A DNA stretch of 64,000 nt from Pseudomonadales bacterium (GCA_028280345.1 JANQLY010000017.1:95929-159928), one strand, 5' to 3'. Positions 26,521 through 36,868 are shown, counted from the first letter of the stretch. The notes: generated by a model not told the origin, from the letters alone. Translations and numbers: made by a program.

Positions 26521-27012
26521 TTAGTTGCGACGCAAAAATAAAGGCTTGTCCTGGTTGGCGGAGCGTTGGTAATCGTTACTGAAATCGTTGAGTGAGGCGG
26601 CAGCTTCCTCAAGACCTTCGGGAGTATCAAATGAGAACGCGCTAAAGCCACAGCGCTTCAGATAGTAAAGCTGGTCGCGAATCGGGCTGCCTACCGCGCG
26701 CAGTTCGCCGGTATAGCCGTAGCGCTCGCGCAACAGGGTAGCGATAGAGAAACCACGGCCATCCATAAACGCGGGGAAGTTCACCGCAATCACCGGTACA
26801 TTGGCAAAATCACCGGCGAAATCAGCGGGGTGCTCGTCGCTTTCAAACAGCACCCCGGGTACTTGTTCAGCACTGCCAAGTTCAGCGGCGTGATCATTCC
26901 ATACCGCCAGCGGCAGAATCAGTTTGCCAGCCTCGTCCCCGGCATTATAGGTCTCACTGATTTCCCGGTCGTTAGCAACGATCTGGCCATCGCGAATCAG
27001 CTTATTTGCCAT
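26521..27012 (-). CDS. DUF934 protein, putative sulfite reductase partner
   Basis: A 163-residue soluble protein of the DUF934 family, which regularly follows a CysI-type sulfite reductase in bacteria lacking CysJ. Landmarks are the N-terminal MANKLIRDGQIV and FPAFMDGRGFSIATLLRERY. Its biochemical role is not known to me; an electron-transfer or assembly role is inferred from the linkage. The ATG at 27012 is chosen because AAGGAG lies 7 nt upstream, and the gene overlaps the end of cysI by 11 nt, a sign of translational coupling. Confidence 0.88.
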   Translation of the reverse strand: MANKLIRDGQIVANDREISETYNAGDEAGKLILPLAVWNDHAAELGSAEQVPGVLFESDEHPADFAGDFANVPVIAVNFPAFMDGRGFSIATLLRERYGYTGELRAVGSPIRDQLYYLKRCGFSAFSFDTPEGLEEAAASLNDFSNDYQRSANQDKPLFLRRN

Positions 27013-28657
27013 AGACATGCTCCTTGAACGGGTCGAGGCCAATACGTTTATAGGTATCAATAAAACGCTCATCGCCATTTCGTTTTTCGAGGTACAAACC
27101 GATAAGCTTGTCCATCACATCGGGTACTTCCTCGCGGGAGAAAGACGGACCGAGAATCTTGCCCATGGCGGTGTCATAGCTGCTGTCGCCGCCGAGGGAT
27201 ATCTGGAAGTACTCCTTGCCTTTTTTATCTACGCCGAGTACACCGATATGGCCCACATGATGGTGACCGCAGGCATTCATGCAGCCGGAAATATTCACAT
27301 CGATCTGGCCGATTTCATACAGGCGTTCGAGATCGGAGAAGCGGCGTTGAATCGCTTCGGCCACAGGGATTGATTTGGCGTTGGCCAGCGAGCAAAAGTC
27401 ACCGCCCGGGCAGCAAATCATATCGGTAAGCGTGCCAAAGTTCGGTGTAGCAAAGCCGAGGCTGACGAGATCCTGCCATAAGTCATAAAGGCGGTTTTTT
27501 GCTACATCGGCCAGTACAATATTTTGCTGGTGGGTTGTGCGTGCCTCACCAAAGGAGTACTTGTCTGCCAGATCGGCAATTGCATCGGTTTGCACATCGG
27601 TCACATCACCGGGTGGTGTGCCTGTGGGCTTAAGCGACAGCACTACCGAACTATAACCTGCCACGCGATGGGCGCGGGTATTTTGTCCATACCAACTGGC
27701 AAATGCTGCATTGCTATCAATCTGTTGCTGCAGGGCATTGTCAGCTTCGAGTGCATCGAAGCTTTCATAATTAGGCTCTGTGAAATACGCGGCGACGCGT
27801 TCGATTTCTGCATCGGTTAATGTCAGGCTGTTGTCCTTGAGGTGTTGCCACTCTTCATCGACTTTTGCCGCAAATGCGTCACCGCCCATGGCGCGCACGA
27901 GAATCTTGATACGAGCCTTGTATTTATTATCGCGACGGCCGTGCAGGTTGTAGACCCGCAGAATGGCTTCGAGGTAGGTGAGGATATGCTGCTTTTCGAC
28001 AAAGTCGTTGATGGCGACACCAACGACCGGGGTGCGGCCAAGACCGCCGCCGACAAAAACCCGGAAGCCGATTTCGTCGCCGTTTTTAACCAGTTGCAAA
28101 CCGATGTCGTGGGCGCGAATCGCTGCGCGATCTTCCTCGGTACTGCTCACAGCAATCTTGAACTTGCGCGGTAAAAACGCAAACTCCGGATGGAAGGTTG
28201 ACCACTGACGAATGATTTCACACCAGGGGCGTGGATCGACCAGTTCGTCCTGGGCGACACCGGCAAACGGGTCAGAGGTGACATTGCGAATGCAGGCGCC
28301 GCTGGTTTGCACGGCGTGCATTTGCACTTTGGACAGGTCGTCGAGAATATCGGGCACGGATTCCAGCGTTGGCCAGTTAATCTGGACATTCTGGCGAGTC
28401 GTGATATGCAAATAACCCTTATCGTATTTGCGGGAAATTTCCGCAAGGGCGCGCAGCTGGGTCGAGGAAATCATGCCATAGGGAACTGCAATGCGCAGCA
28501 TTGGTGCATGGCGCTGAACATAGAGCCCGTTTTGCAAACGCAGTGGCAGAAAATGCTCGTCGGCAATTTGACCCTTGAGGTAACGCTCGGTCTGATTGCG
28601 GTATTGCGCAACGCGCTCGTTGATAATTTGCTGGTCGACTTGGTCGTACTGATACAT
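27002..28657 (-). CDS. cysI: Sulfite reductase haemoprotein subunit (CysI/NirA type)
   Basis: A 551-residue sulfite/nitrite reductase with the two-fold repeated ferredoxin-like halves of the family. The sirohaem-[4Fe-4S] ligands are visible as CCPGGDFC (Cys416, Cys422) and CMNACGHH (Cys459, Cys463). It reduces sulfite to sulfide in the cytoplasm for cysteine synthesis. No CysJ flavoprotein is nearby, and the DUF934 gene overlaps its end, so ferredoxin or another donor is likely. Nitrite reductases share the fold, but the DUF934 link and nearby cysB and cysH favour sulfite. It is divergent from bcp. Confidence 0.88.
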   Translation of the reverse strand: MYQYDQVDQQIINERVAQYRNQTERYLKGQIADEHFLPLRLQNGLYVQRHAPMLRIAVPYGMISSTQLRALAEISRKYDKGYLHITTRQNVQINWPTLESVPDILDDLSKVQMHAVQTSGACIRNVTSDPFAGVAQDELVDPRPWCEIIRQWSTFHPEFAFLPRKFKIAVSSTEEDRAAIRAHDIGLQLVKNGDEIGFRVFVGGGLGRTPVVGVAINDFVEKQHILTYLEAILRVYNLHGRRDNKYKARIKILVRAMGGDAFAAKVDEEWQHLKDNSLTLTDAEIERVAAYFTEPNYESFDALEADNALQQQIDSNAAFASWYGQNTRAHRVAGYSSVVLSLKPTGTPPGDVTDVQTDAIADLADKYSFGEARTTHQQNIVLADVAKNRLYDLWQDLVSLGFATPNFGTLTDMICCPGGDFCSLANAKSIPVAEAIQRRFSDLERLYEIGQIDVNISGCMNACGHHHVGHIGVLGVDKKGKEYFQISLGGDSSYDTAMGKILGPSFSREEVPDVMDKLIGLYLEKRNGDERFIDTYKRIGLDPFKEHVYGK

Positions 28658-28814
28658 GGTGCAGTGTGCTTTCTGTACAGGTTCAAACTGGCGCGCATGA
28701 TACTACAAAATGCCGGATTTCGACGAATTTTAGTGGCGTAAAATCAGACAATTACCGAATATGCTTATAATTTCGGGTGAGGTTTGCAGGGTAGGCTGGC
28801 AGGGGCTTTCAGGC

Positions 28815-28843
28815 TGTCACAAGGCAGACGGCTCGCGTATAAT
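28815..28843 (+). promoter_or_regulatory. Candidate sigma-70 promoter of bcp
   Basis: TATAAT at 28838-28843 is followed by CTGCC, with TGTCAC 17 nt upstream at 28815-28820 as a weak -35. A start near 28850 would give a leader of about 30 nt before the ATG at 28880. A second TATAAT lies upstream at 28766-28771 with CAGACA 15 nt before it. Confidence 0.45.
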
Positions 28844-28879
28844 CTGCCCCTTTCCAAGACCTCACTGGAGCATCCATTT

Positions 28880-29362
28880 ATGGCATTTCCGAAAGTTGGC
28901 AATATGGCACCGGCCTTTACCCTGTTAAACCAGAAAGGCGAAAAAGTCAGTCTCAAGGACTATAAAGGTAGTAAGAATGTGGTGCTGTATTTCTACCCGA
29001 AAGCGATGACTCCCGGGTGTACGGTACAGGCCTGTGGTATTCGTGACAGCAAGGCGCAACTTTCACGTTTGAAAACGGTGGTACTGGGTGTGAGTCCGGA
29101 TCCATACGCACGGCTGGAAAAATTTCGCGACAAACAGGGCCTCAATTTTGATCTGCTTTCCGACGAAGATCACAAAATTGCGGAAAAGTATGGTGTCTGG
29201 GGTTTGAAAAAATTCATGGGGCGTGAATTTATGGGAATTCTGCGCACCACATTTATTATCGGCAAGGATGGTCGTCTCAAGCATGTTATGGACAAGGTGA
29301 ACACGAAGACTCATCACGATGATGTGGCAGCGTTGATTAAAGAATTGAAACTGAATAAATAG
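28880..29362 (+). CDS. bcp: Thioredoxin-dependent peroxiredoxin, Bcp family
   Basis: A 160-residue peroxiredoxin. It reduces hydrogen and organic peroxides using thioredoxin. The peroxidatic Cys47 lies in MTPGCTVQAC, and Cys52 five residues later is the resolving cysteine expected in atypical Bcp enzymes. The ATG at 28880 gives the standard N-terminus (MAFPKVGNMAPAFTL); GGAG lies 9 nt upstream. The upstream frame extension to 28784 overlaps the promoter and is not used. It is followed by yajC after about 40 nt. Confidence 0.92.
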   Translation: MAFPKVGNMAPAFTLLNQKGEKVSLKDYKGSKNVVLYFYPKAMTPGCTVQACGIRDSKAQLSRLKTVVLGVSPDPYARLEKFRDKQGLNFDLLSDEDHKIAEKYGVWGLKKFMGREFMGILRTTFIIGKDGRLKHVMDKVNTKTHHDDVAALIKELKLNK

Positions 29363-29403
29363 TAACTTGATAGCCTATAGATAGTAGAAGGGGGTAGCAG
29401 ACC

Positions 29404-29739
29404 ATGTTAATTTCAAACGCATATGCTCAGGAGGCTGCAAGCGCGCCGCCGACCACAGATCCGTCTTTCTTTTTTATGATGATCGGTCTGTTCGCGATTA
29501 TGTACTTTATGATTATTCGCCCGCAGCGTAAACGTCAGAAAGAACACGAAAATCTGATGGGTGAGCTGGGCAAAGGCGATGAAGTGGTACTGACCAGCGG
29601 TATGATTGGCAAAATCACCAAGCTGGACGAAAACTACGTGGTGATTAATACCGGCGGCAATATTGAATTGAAATTCCAGAAGCAGGCGGTTCATGCGGTA
29701 CTGCCGAAGGGAACTATCAAGGCGATTGATCAAAGCTGA
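29404..29739 (+). CDS. yajC: YajC, accessory subunit of the Sec translocon
   Basis: A 111-residue inner-membrane protein with one helix (about residues 23-43), the typical FFFMMIGLFAIMYFMIIRPQ core and a soluble C-terminal domain (KGDEVVLTSGMIGKI). YajC binds SecDF and, with them, supports protein translocation. Usually it sits in a tgt-yajC-secD-secF operon; here it stands between bcp and a D-cysteine desulfhydrase with no secD in sight, so it may be a second copy. ATG has GGGGT upstream. Confidence 0.93.
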   Translation: MLISNAYAQEAASAPPTTDPSFFFMMIGLFAIMYFMIIRPQRKRQKEHENLMGELGKGDEVVLTSGMIGKITKLDENYVVINTGGNIELKFQKQAVHAVLPKGTIKAIDQS

Positions 29740-29750
29740 TCCTGTTTGCG

Positions 29751-30779
29751 GTGGACTTTTCTCATAATCTGAACTATCCACCGCGCCTGGCGTTGGCTCA
29801 ATTGCCAACGCCACTACATCCACTCGACCGTTTTCGTGACGCTATTGGTTGCAAGCCGCGACTCTGGGTCAAGCGCGATGATATGACCGGCTGTACCATC
29901 TCCGGGAACAAGGTGCGTAAGCTGGAATTTACCTTGGCAAAGGCACAACAAGCCGGTGCTGATGTCATTATTACCTGTGGTGGTGTGCAGTCCAACCACT
30001 GCCGTGCCACGGTGATGCTTGCGACACAGCTCGGCATGAAAAGCCATCTGTTGTTACGCGGTGAACCTGAAGAACTGACTTATCGCGGCAATCACTTTCT
30101 TGATGCCGTAGTTGGTGCGCAGATGGATTGCTATCCGTCCCGGGAGTTTATCTCGCGGTTTGATGAAATACTGGCGCAGACACAGCGGCACTATGAGCAG
30201 CAGGGACTGAAAACGTTTTTTATTCCGATTGGTGCGAGTGACGGCACAGGCGTGTGGGGCTATATTCACGCCTGCGAGGAAATACAACAACAACTGGCAA
30301 CGCTTGATGAGCTTAAAGGTATTCAGTTTGATGACATCGTGTGTGCGGCGGGTTCCGGCGGCACGCTTGCTGGACTCAATGCCGGTGTCGCACTGTATAA
30401 GCTGGGCGCCAGAGTCTGGGGGATCAATGTCTGTGATGACGAGGCGTATTTTTTACGCAAGACCCGCGAGGATCTGGATTTATGGCAGCAGGAGTACCAT
30501 ACGCAGCTTGATCTCGATAGCTTGCAGATTCGCGTGATTGATGGCTATGTCGGCCCGGGGTATGCAAAAGCGGAGCCACCGGTTTATCAAACGATCAAGC
30601 AGCTTGCGACGAGCGAAGGCATTGTGCTCGATCAGATTTATACTGGCAAGGCGTTTCACGGGCTCGTGAGTGAAATACAGAAAGGGCGCTTTGATGATGC
30701 CGATCATATTCTTTTTATTCATACTGGTGGGCTATTCGGCCTGATGGCAGATGATGCAAATAAGAAACTGCTCTGCTGA
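29751..30779 (+). CDS. D-cysteine desulfhydrase / ACC-deaminase family PLP enzyme
   Basis: A 342-residue fold-type II pyridoxal-phosphate enzyme. The Schiff-base lysine is Lys54 in SGNKVRKLEF, and the family's GGVQSNHCRATVMLA and GSGGTLAG phosphate-binding segments are present. The family splits D-cysteine into pyruvate, ammonia and sulfide, or deaminates 1-aminocyclopropane-1-carboxylate; sequence alone does not choose, but nearby sulfur genes favour D-cysteine desulfhydrase. GTG start 11 nt after yajC with a poor ribosome site. Its end overlaps the next gene by 29 nt. Confidence 0.85.
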   Translation: MDFSHNLNYPPRLALAQLPTPLHPLDRFRDAIGCKPRLWVKRDDMTGCTISGNKVRKLEFTLAKAQQAGADVIITCGGVQSNHCRATVMLATQLGMKSHLLLRGEPEELTYRGNHFLDAVVGAQMDCYPSREFISRFDEILAQTQRHYEQQGLKTFFIPIGASDGTGVWGYIHACEEIQQQLATLDELKGIQFDDIVCAAGSGGTLAGLNAGVALYKLGARVWGINVCDDEAYFLRKTREDLDLWQQEYHTQLDLDSLQIRVIDGYVGPGYAKAEPPVYQTIKQLATSEGIVLDQIYTGKAFHGLVSEIQKGRFDDADHILFIHTGGLFGLMADDANKKLLC

Positions 30780-31161
30780 GGATTACCCGGCAATTACTGC
30801 ATTATGGCAGCGGGTGTTGCCTGATGATCAACCGCACAATGAACCGTCTGCTGTGATTGCGGCAAAATTACAGGTTGATAACATGCTGTTTGTGGCAGAG
30901 GAGGAAGGTGAAATCGTCGGTACAGTGATGGCCGGTTACGATGGTCATCGCGGCTGGTTGTATTCTGTTGCTGTATCACCCGAATGTCAGCGCCAGGGCT
31001 GTGGTCGTAAACTGGTTGAGCATGCATTGCAGGCCTTAAAACAGCTTGGTTGTTGCAAGGTAAATTTACAGGTGCGCAGTGATAACGAGAAAGTGGTAGC
31101 GTTTTATCGCCAACTGGGTTTTGCTGTAGAAGAACGTATCAGTATGGGGCTACTGATATAA
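30751..31161 (+). CDS. GNAT acetyltransferase, YpeA-like
   Basis: A 136-residue single-domain GNAT enzyme. The acetyl-CoA loop is SPECQRQGCGRKLVEHAL (motif A), preceded by GTVMAGYDGHRGWLYSVAV, which is the distinctive core of the YpeA subgroup. The substrate is unknown. Its start lies 29 nt inside the previous gene, in another frame, so translation is coupled to the PLP enzyme. Its stop overlaps the 3' end of the convergent alanine racemase by 12 nt. Confidence 0.85.
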   Translation: MMQIRNCSAEDYPAITALWQRVLPDDQPHNEPSAVIAAKLQVDNMLFVAEEEGEIVGTVMAGYDGHRGWLYSVAVSPECQRQGCGRKLVEHALQALKQLGCCKVNLQVRSDNEKVVAFYRQLGFAVEERISMGLLI

Positions 31162-32280
31162 TCTGGTCACTCTACCAGTTACTTTAGTTACGAGATCATA
31201 GGGGATGGTTTGTGCCTGCCTGGCAATTTCTTCAACCGCCAATTTTTCGCCTTTTGAGTCTTCGCCCCAGAATATCGCACTATCACCAATAGCGACATTG
31301 AAACCGGTGCAGTCAATCGTAATCAGGTCCATGGAAACGCGCCCGACAATAAAAGCGCGTTGCCCGTTAATTAAGACCGGTGTGTTTTCCAACAAGGTGG
31401 TCGGATAGCCGTCACCGTAACCAAGTGCAGCGGTTGCAATCACACTGTTACGTGGTGCTTGCCAGGTTTCGTTATAGCCGACACGTTCACCGGCTTTAAC
31501 GTTGCGTATAGCGATGATGGGGGCCTGCAAGGTCATTGCGGGTTTCAGATCCTGTACAATATGTGGTGTTGGATTAATGCCGTAGAGCATGAGTCCGGGG
31601 CGCACACGATCGCCGTAGTAGTCAGGCCAGTGGCAGAGCGTTGCTGAATTAGCCAGGCTGGTTTCGGGTGGTGAGGGCAAGCGACTGATGACTTTATCAA
31701 ACTGTTCGAACTGTGTCGTGGTATTGGTGTTATCCACTTCATCGGCGCTGGCAAAATGGCTCATGGCAACAACCTGGTTGATATAAGGCAGCGCAGAGAT
31801 ACGTTCGAAACTGTTCCGAAAAGTTTCGGGAGACAGACCGAGCCGGTGCATGCCGGAATCCAGTTTTAGCCAGATTGTCAGCGAGTTGCTATTGGCAGGT
31901 TTGTGCGCACAAAGTAACTCAACCTGCTCCATACTGTGTACAACAAGGTCGATGTGTTGCTCAAGGCACTGTTTGAGTTGTTCATCGCTATAGACGCCGC
32001 CAAGCAGAAGCACAGGCAGAACGGGGCGAGAAGGAGAAGAGGGAGCATTGAGCTGTTCGCGTACAGCAAGTGCTTCTTCCAGCCGGGCAACGGCAAAACC
32101 CTCTGCGGGAGTTTTCGGGTGATTGGCAAAGACATCAACAACCTGGGAAAGCCCATGTCCATAGGCATCGGCTTTAACCACAGCGAACAGGCTGCGCTTA
32201 CTCGCAAAGCGCTGCGCTACGACCAGGTTATGGCGCAGATGGTCCAGGTGAATAATGGCAGAGGGTGCGTGCCTGAGCAT
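31150..32280 (-). CDS. alr: Alanine racemase
   Basis: A 376-residue PLP-dependent fold-type III enzyme that interconverts L- and D-alanine for peptidoglycan. The catalytic pair can be placed: Lys36 in AVVKADAYGHG and Tyr269 in ERVGYNETW. The start at 32280 (MLRHAPSAIIHLDHLRHN) matches the family N-terminus; a longer frame to 32346 adds an unrelated basic stretch and is rejected. Nearby plus-strand D-amino-acid chemistry (D-cysteine desulfhydrase) is on the opposite strand. It could be the catabolic DadX paralogue, which cannot be separated by sequence here. Confidence 0.92.
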   Translation of the reverse strand: MLRHAPSAIIHLDHLRHNLVVAQRFASKRSLFAVVKADAYGHGLSQVVDVFANHPKTPAEGFAVARLEEALAVREQLNAPSSPSRPVLPVLLLGGVYSDEQLKQCLEQHIDLVVHSMEQVELLCAHKPANSNSLTIWLKLDSGMHRLGLSPETFRNSFERISALPYINQVVAMSHFASADEVDNTNTTTQFEQFDKVISRLPSPPETSLANSATLCHWPDYYGDRVRPGLMLYGINPTPHIVQDLKPAMTLQAPIIAIRNVKAGERVGYNETWQAPRNSVIATAALGYGDGYPTTLLENTPVLINGQRAFIVGRVSMDLITIDCTGFNVAIGDSAIFWGEDSKGEKLAVEEIARQAQTIPYDLVTKVTGRVTRLYQ

Positions 32281-32389
32281 AAATAGTTTTTGCTGTGTAA
32301 AGCACCCATAATACCGCCTTGGTTTATCTTTTGCATTTGTTGCCAAAGCCTTTTGTTGTTAAATATCTGCTGTTGTCAAAGGTCTGCTA

Positions 32390-33268
32390 TCAGCTGTAGC
32401 GATTCAGAATGGCTTTTACCTGGACATAGTAGCCACTGCCAAACAAATTGAGGTGGTTAAGTAGATGGTAGAGGTTATAAATCTCTATGCGTGATTGCCA
32501 ATCGTTTTCCATCGGGTAGCAGTTATCGTAAGTCTCGTAAAAAAGTGGAGGGAACTGTCCGAATAGTCGTGTCATGGCAATTTCTGCTTCGCGCCAGCCA
32601 TAGTGTGCCGCAGGATCAATCAATACCGGGGTTGCATTATGCCCGCACAGGGTATTGCCACTCCACAGGTCGCCGTGTATAAGACTGGCGGGCTGGGAGG
32701 GGATCAGTGTCGGCAGTTTCTGGCACAGAGATTCGAGCTGTTTTAAATCCCGTGCATCAAAGTGGTTGTGTTCACGGGCGAGTTTGCCCTGATAGCCGAG
32801 GCGCTGTTCGGCAAAAAAATGATAACCATCTTGCGTCACAGGGTTGGGTTGTGGTGTGGTACCGCAGTAATTGTCTGCACGAAAACCAAAATCCTCCGAG
32901 GTGGAGCGATGTAGTTGTGTGAGCTGCTCCGCAAAGGCTTGCCAGTAGGCAGGGCTTGCAGCTTCTTCATCGATAGACTCAAGAATCAGACAGTGCTCAT
33001 CGTAAAAATAGACAGCGGGCGTGGTAATACTCTGGGTCGCGGCAATCGCCTCAAGGCCATTGGCCTCACAACAAAACAATCCGGGAGGCGGGCGGTGATG
33101 GCTTTTGATAAACAGGGCTGAGTCATCGGCAAAAACTACACGCTGTGCGGTGCAGATACTGCCGCCGCTCACCGTATCAATGCGCTGTATATCCCCGCAG
33201 CGTTGTTCACTGCAATACTGTTCAAACCATTGTTTTGCGCTGACGGGAAAGTCACTTGGTATTTTCAT
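32390..33268 (-). CDS. Fructosamine kinase family protein
   Basis: A 292-residue aminoglycoside-phosphotransferase-fold kinase of the fructosamine-3-kinase group (YniA-like). The catalytic loop is LIHGDLWSGN with the Mg-binding aspartate in VLIDPAAHYG, and the family's RREAEIAMT-type helix appears as WREAEIAMTRLFG. Members phosphorylate ketosamines so that glycation is reversed. The ATG at 33268 (MKIPSDFPVSAK) is taken; an ATG 12 nt upstream is possible. It lies 109 nt upstream of alr on the same strand. Confidence 0.88.
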   Translation of the reverse strand: MKIPSDFPVSAKQWFEQYCSEQRCGDIQRIDTVSGGSICTAQRVVFADDSALFIKSHHRPPPGLFCCEANGLEAIAATQSITTPAVYFYDEHCLILESIDEEAASPAYWQAFAEQLTQLHRSTSEDFGFRADNYCGTTPQPNPVTQDGYHFFAEQRLGYQGKLAREHNHFDARDLKQLESLCQKLPTLIPSQPASLIHGDLWSGNTLCGHNATPVLIDPAAHYGWREAEIAMTRLFGQFPPLFYETYDNCYPMENDWQSRIEIYNLYHLLNHLNLFGSGYYVQVKAILNRYS

Positions 33269-33398
33269 CCAGAATAGCAAAGCTCCTTTTTATAGCGTGG
33301 CTTTATAGTGTGGTAGTATTGCGTTATCTACCTTGCAGGTAAAGGTTTTCTTTCGAACCAAAATACCTAAACAATGGAATAAAGATAGAAACCAGGCT

Positions 33399-34331
33399 AT
33401 GACAAAAGATCTCGGCGCCCGACTCGTGATAGCGATTTCATCCCGTGCACTGTTTAATCTCGACGACAGTCACGAGGTGTTTGAGCGGGAAGGACTTGCC
33501 GCATATCAGCAGTATCAAATTGATCACGAGGATGAGGTGCTGCCGCCAGGCGAAGCTTTTCCTCTGGTACGCAAGTTGCTGCATATTAACGAGCGCCTCG
33601 GTGGTGAGCCGCGGGTTGAAGTGATTTTGCTATCGCGCAACAGTGCAGATACCGGTTTGCGCGTGTTTAATTCCATTGAGCACCATGGGTTGCAAATTAC
33701 GCGCGCAGCATTTTGTGGTGGACAAAAACCCTATCGCTATGTGCAAGCTTTTGGCTGTCATCTGTTTCTGTCAACCCATGCTGATGATGTGCGCCATGCA
33801 CTGGATCACGGTGTGGCAGCTGCAACGTTGATCTCGTCACCGTCGACGGAAAAAGGCGACTTTATGTCAAAGCCGCAGCTGCGTTTTGCATTTGATGGCG
33901 ATGCGGTACTGTTTTCCGACGAGGCCGAACGGGTATACAAACAGGAAGGGCTGGAAGCGTTTACTGAGAGTGAGCGGGCGGCGGCGAAGGAGCCGCTCAG
34001 TGGTGGGCCGTTCAAGGCATTGTTGCAGGCCTTGCATGGTTTACAAGTGGAGTTTTCCAGTGAGGATTGTCCGATTCGCACTGCATTGGTAACAGCGCGA
34101 TCAGCACCGGCCCATGAGCGAGTGATACGCACCCTGCGTCATTGGAACGTGCGTATTGATGAGTCTCTGTTTCTCGGGGGTCTTAACAAGTCGGAATTTC
34201 TACAGGCTTATGGTGCGGATGTGTTTTTTGATGACCAGCAGCAGCATTGTCATTCAGCGAGTCAGAAGGTTGCTACTGGCCATGTACCCCATGGTATCGC
34301 GAATACAGGTGCAAATACTGAAACTCATTGA
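33399..34331 (+). CDS. Cytosolic 5'-nucleotidase family protein
   Basis: A 310-residue protein of the bacterial 5'-nucleotidase family related to animal NT5C1A/B. It has the opening LGARLVIAISSRALFNLDDSH and, later, the matching LRFAFDGDAVLFSDEAE with the acidic DGD motif, which suggests a HAD-type fold and a duplicated feel. It would dephosphorylate nucleoside monophosphates in the cytoplasm. The ATG at 33399 is chosen; the upstream extension to 33333 has no family match. It is convergent with the TauE/SafE gene, 11 nt away. Confidence 0.85.
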   Translation: MTKDLGARLVIAISSRALFNLDDSHEVFEREGLAAYQQYQIDHEDEVLPPGEAFPLVRKLLHINERLGGEPRVEVILLSRNSADTGLRVFNSIEHHGLQITRAAFCGGQKPYRYVQAFGCHLFLSTHADDVRHALDHGVAAATLISSPSTEKGDFMSKPQLRFAFDGDAVLFSDEAERVYKQEGLEAFTESERAAAKEPLSGGPFKALLQALHGLQVEFSSEDCPIRTALVTARSAPAHERVIRTLRHWNVRIDESLFLGGLNKSEFLQAYGADVFFDDQQQHCHSASQKVATGHVPHGIANTGANTETH

Positions 34332-34342
34332 TGCGTTTGGGC

Positions 34343-35161
34343 CTAGTGAATGCCCGCAGAGAAAAACGCAAACTTCACCCCGAGTACAAACAAAATCGCA
34401 GCGAGAATTGGCTGTAAAAACTGGTTGGGCATACGCACCGCGAGTTTGGTGCCAACCCAGACTGCGGGCAGGGAGCCGATCAGCAGGGCAGCCAATAACA
34501 TAAAGTCCACGTTACCGAGCAAAATTAAATGGGCGAGCCCGGCAATCAGGGTGAGAGGCACCGCGTGGGCAATGTCGGTACCGACAACATTGATAGCTGG
34601 CAGTCGCGGATACAAAATCATCAGTGCAGCGGTACCAAAAGCTCCAGCGCCCACCGACGAAAGCGTTACAAACACGCCGAGTACAATGCCAGTGAAAAAG
34701 GTAACCGGGCGCGCGTGTTGCTGAACCCAGTGAGTAATGCCTTTGGTGTTGCCCTGGGATTGATCAATGATTCGTTTGCGATAGAACAGCACCAGTGCGG
34801 TGAGAATCAGCATGATGCCGAGACTTGTGGTGAGAAGTGGCGCATAGTCATTGCTGCCATCAAAGACCGTTTTGAGTACAAATGCAGTGGCAATGGAGGC
34901 GGGTATACTGCCGGCACCTAGCCACAGCACGAGACGCCAGCGTATTGTGCCCTGACGCTGATGGGCGACGATGCCGCCGGTTTTGGTGAGGGCGGCATAC
35001 AACAGGTCGGTGCCAATCGCGACATTGTAGGGAATCCCCCACAGAATCAATAGCGGGGTCATCAGCGAACCGCCGCCGATCCCGGTCAGGCCAATGGCAA
35101 GGCCAACGACTGCCCCCCCGATAATGTAGCCAATAAAGTCTGAAATCAGGCCAATATCCAT
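34343..35161 (-). CDS. TauE/SafE family sulfite/anion exporter
   Basis: A 272-residue membrane protein with about eight helices and the two-fold repeat of the TauE/SafE family: GLAIGLTGIGGGSLMTPLLIL near the N-terminus and GVFVTLSSVGAGAFGTAALM in the second half. Members export sulfite or sulfonates or import related anions. The divergent neighbour is cysB, so removal of excess sulfite or another sulfur oxyanion is a reasonable inference. ATG at 35161. Confidence 0.88.
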   Translation of the reverse strand: MDIGLISDFIGYIIGGAVVGLAIGLTGIGGGSLMTPLLILWGIPYNVAIGTDLLYAALTKTGGIVAHQRQGTIRWRLVLWLGAGSIPASIATAFVLKTVFDGSNDYAPLLTTSLGIMLILTALVLFYRKRIIDQSQGNTKGITHWVQQHARPVTFFTGIVLGVFVTLSSVGAGAFGTAALMILYPRLPAINVVGTDIAHAVPLTLIAGLAHLILLGNVDFMLLAALLIGSLPAVWVGTKLAVRMPNQFLQPILAAILFVLGVKFAFFSAGIH

Positions 35162-35231
35162 AAAACTGCTCTAACGGTTATAAATCTGCCATTCTGTATA
35201 AATAAAAGTTGGCAAATGTAGCGATTTCTGT

Positions 35232-35256
35232 CTATTCTTGAAAGGAATAGTTTTTT
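35232..35256. promoter_or_regulatory. Inverted repeat with T-run between tauE/safE and cysB
   Basis: CTATTC (35232-35237) and GAATAG (35245-35250) form a perfect 6-bp stem over a 7-nt loop, followed by six T. It looks like a weak terminator on the plus strand although no plus gene precedes it; an operator for the divergent pair is the other option. Confidence 0.3.
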
Positions 35257-35334
35257 ATATTGTTAGAATCAAGTCGAATAACTGGTTAGAACGGTGAAAA
35301 AGGGCTCTGCAAGGGCCAAAAATTGGCAGAATGA

Positions 35335-36417
<1,083 letters not shown>

Positions 36418-36442
36418 CCCTGTATGAGTTGTCCGAGACCCG

Positions 36443-36829
36443 GTGTTAAAAAAATCTGACTGGAAAACTCTGCCTCCGCCGAAGCAGGTTAAAACCCTGC
36501 CGTTGCACTTTCCTGTTTCCAGAAAAGAGCTTGAACTGATCAAGCCCGGTCATTTTCCTGAAACAATGGATCACAAATGGTTTATCTATTTTGAAGATAA
36601 CTGTCTGGTTATGCACCGCAGCTGGACCGGCTTGCAAGTGTATAGAGCGTTTTATAATGAAGAGTCAGAGGAGTTTAGCGAACTGGAAGTAAATCGCGAT
36701 GCGGAGAGCTATGGCATTAGCGATGACGAATACGATAAACAGAATTTTATCTTTGTGATTTCGGTGTTATTTCTGAATAGAAAAGGTGCGCAGCCACCTG
36801 CGCCTCCCAAAGCGAGTGTGGAAATCTAA
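36443..36829 (+). CDS. Conserved hypothetical protein
   Basis: A 128-residue soluble protein, GTG start, 25 nt after cysB on the same strand. The central part (MDHKWFIYFEDNCLVMHRSW, then TGLQVYRAFYNE) is beta-rich and occurs in a small family whose function I do not know. No signal peptide or metal motif. Co-transcription with cysB is possible. Confidence 0.7.
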   Translation: MLKKSDWKTLPPPKQVKTLPLHFPVSRKELELIKPGHFPETMDHKWFIYFEDNCLVMHRSWTGLQVYRAFYNEESEEFSELEVNRDAESYGISDDEYDKQNFIFVISVLFLNRKGAQPPAPPKASVEI

Positions 36830-36868
36830 GTTATTGTTAATAAAGCAGTTTTCTGCTGCATCTGCGGT

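Noticed and set aside
28784..28879. N-terminal extension of bcp
   Set aside because: It would overlap the TATAAT promoter and the family N-terminus starts at 28880 with a ribosome site.
35232..35256. Terminator for an upstream plus-strand gene
   Set aside because: The preceding gene is on the minus strand and starts at 35161, so nothing is there to terminate; kept only as an inverted repeat.
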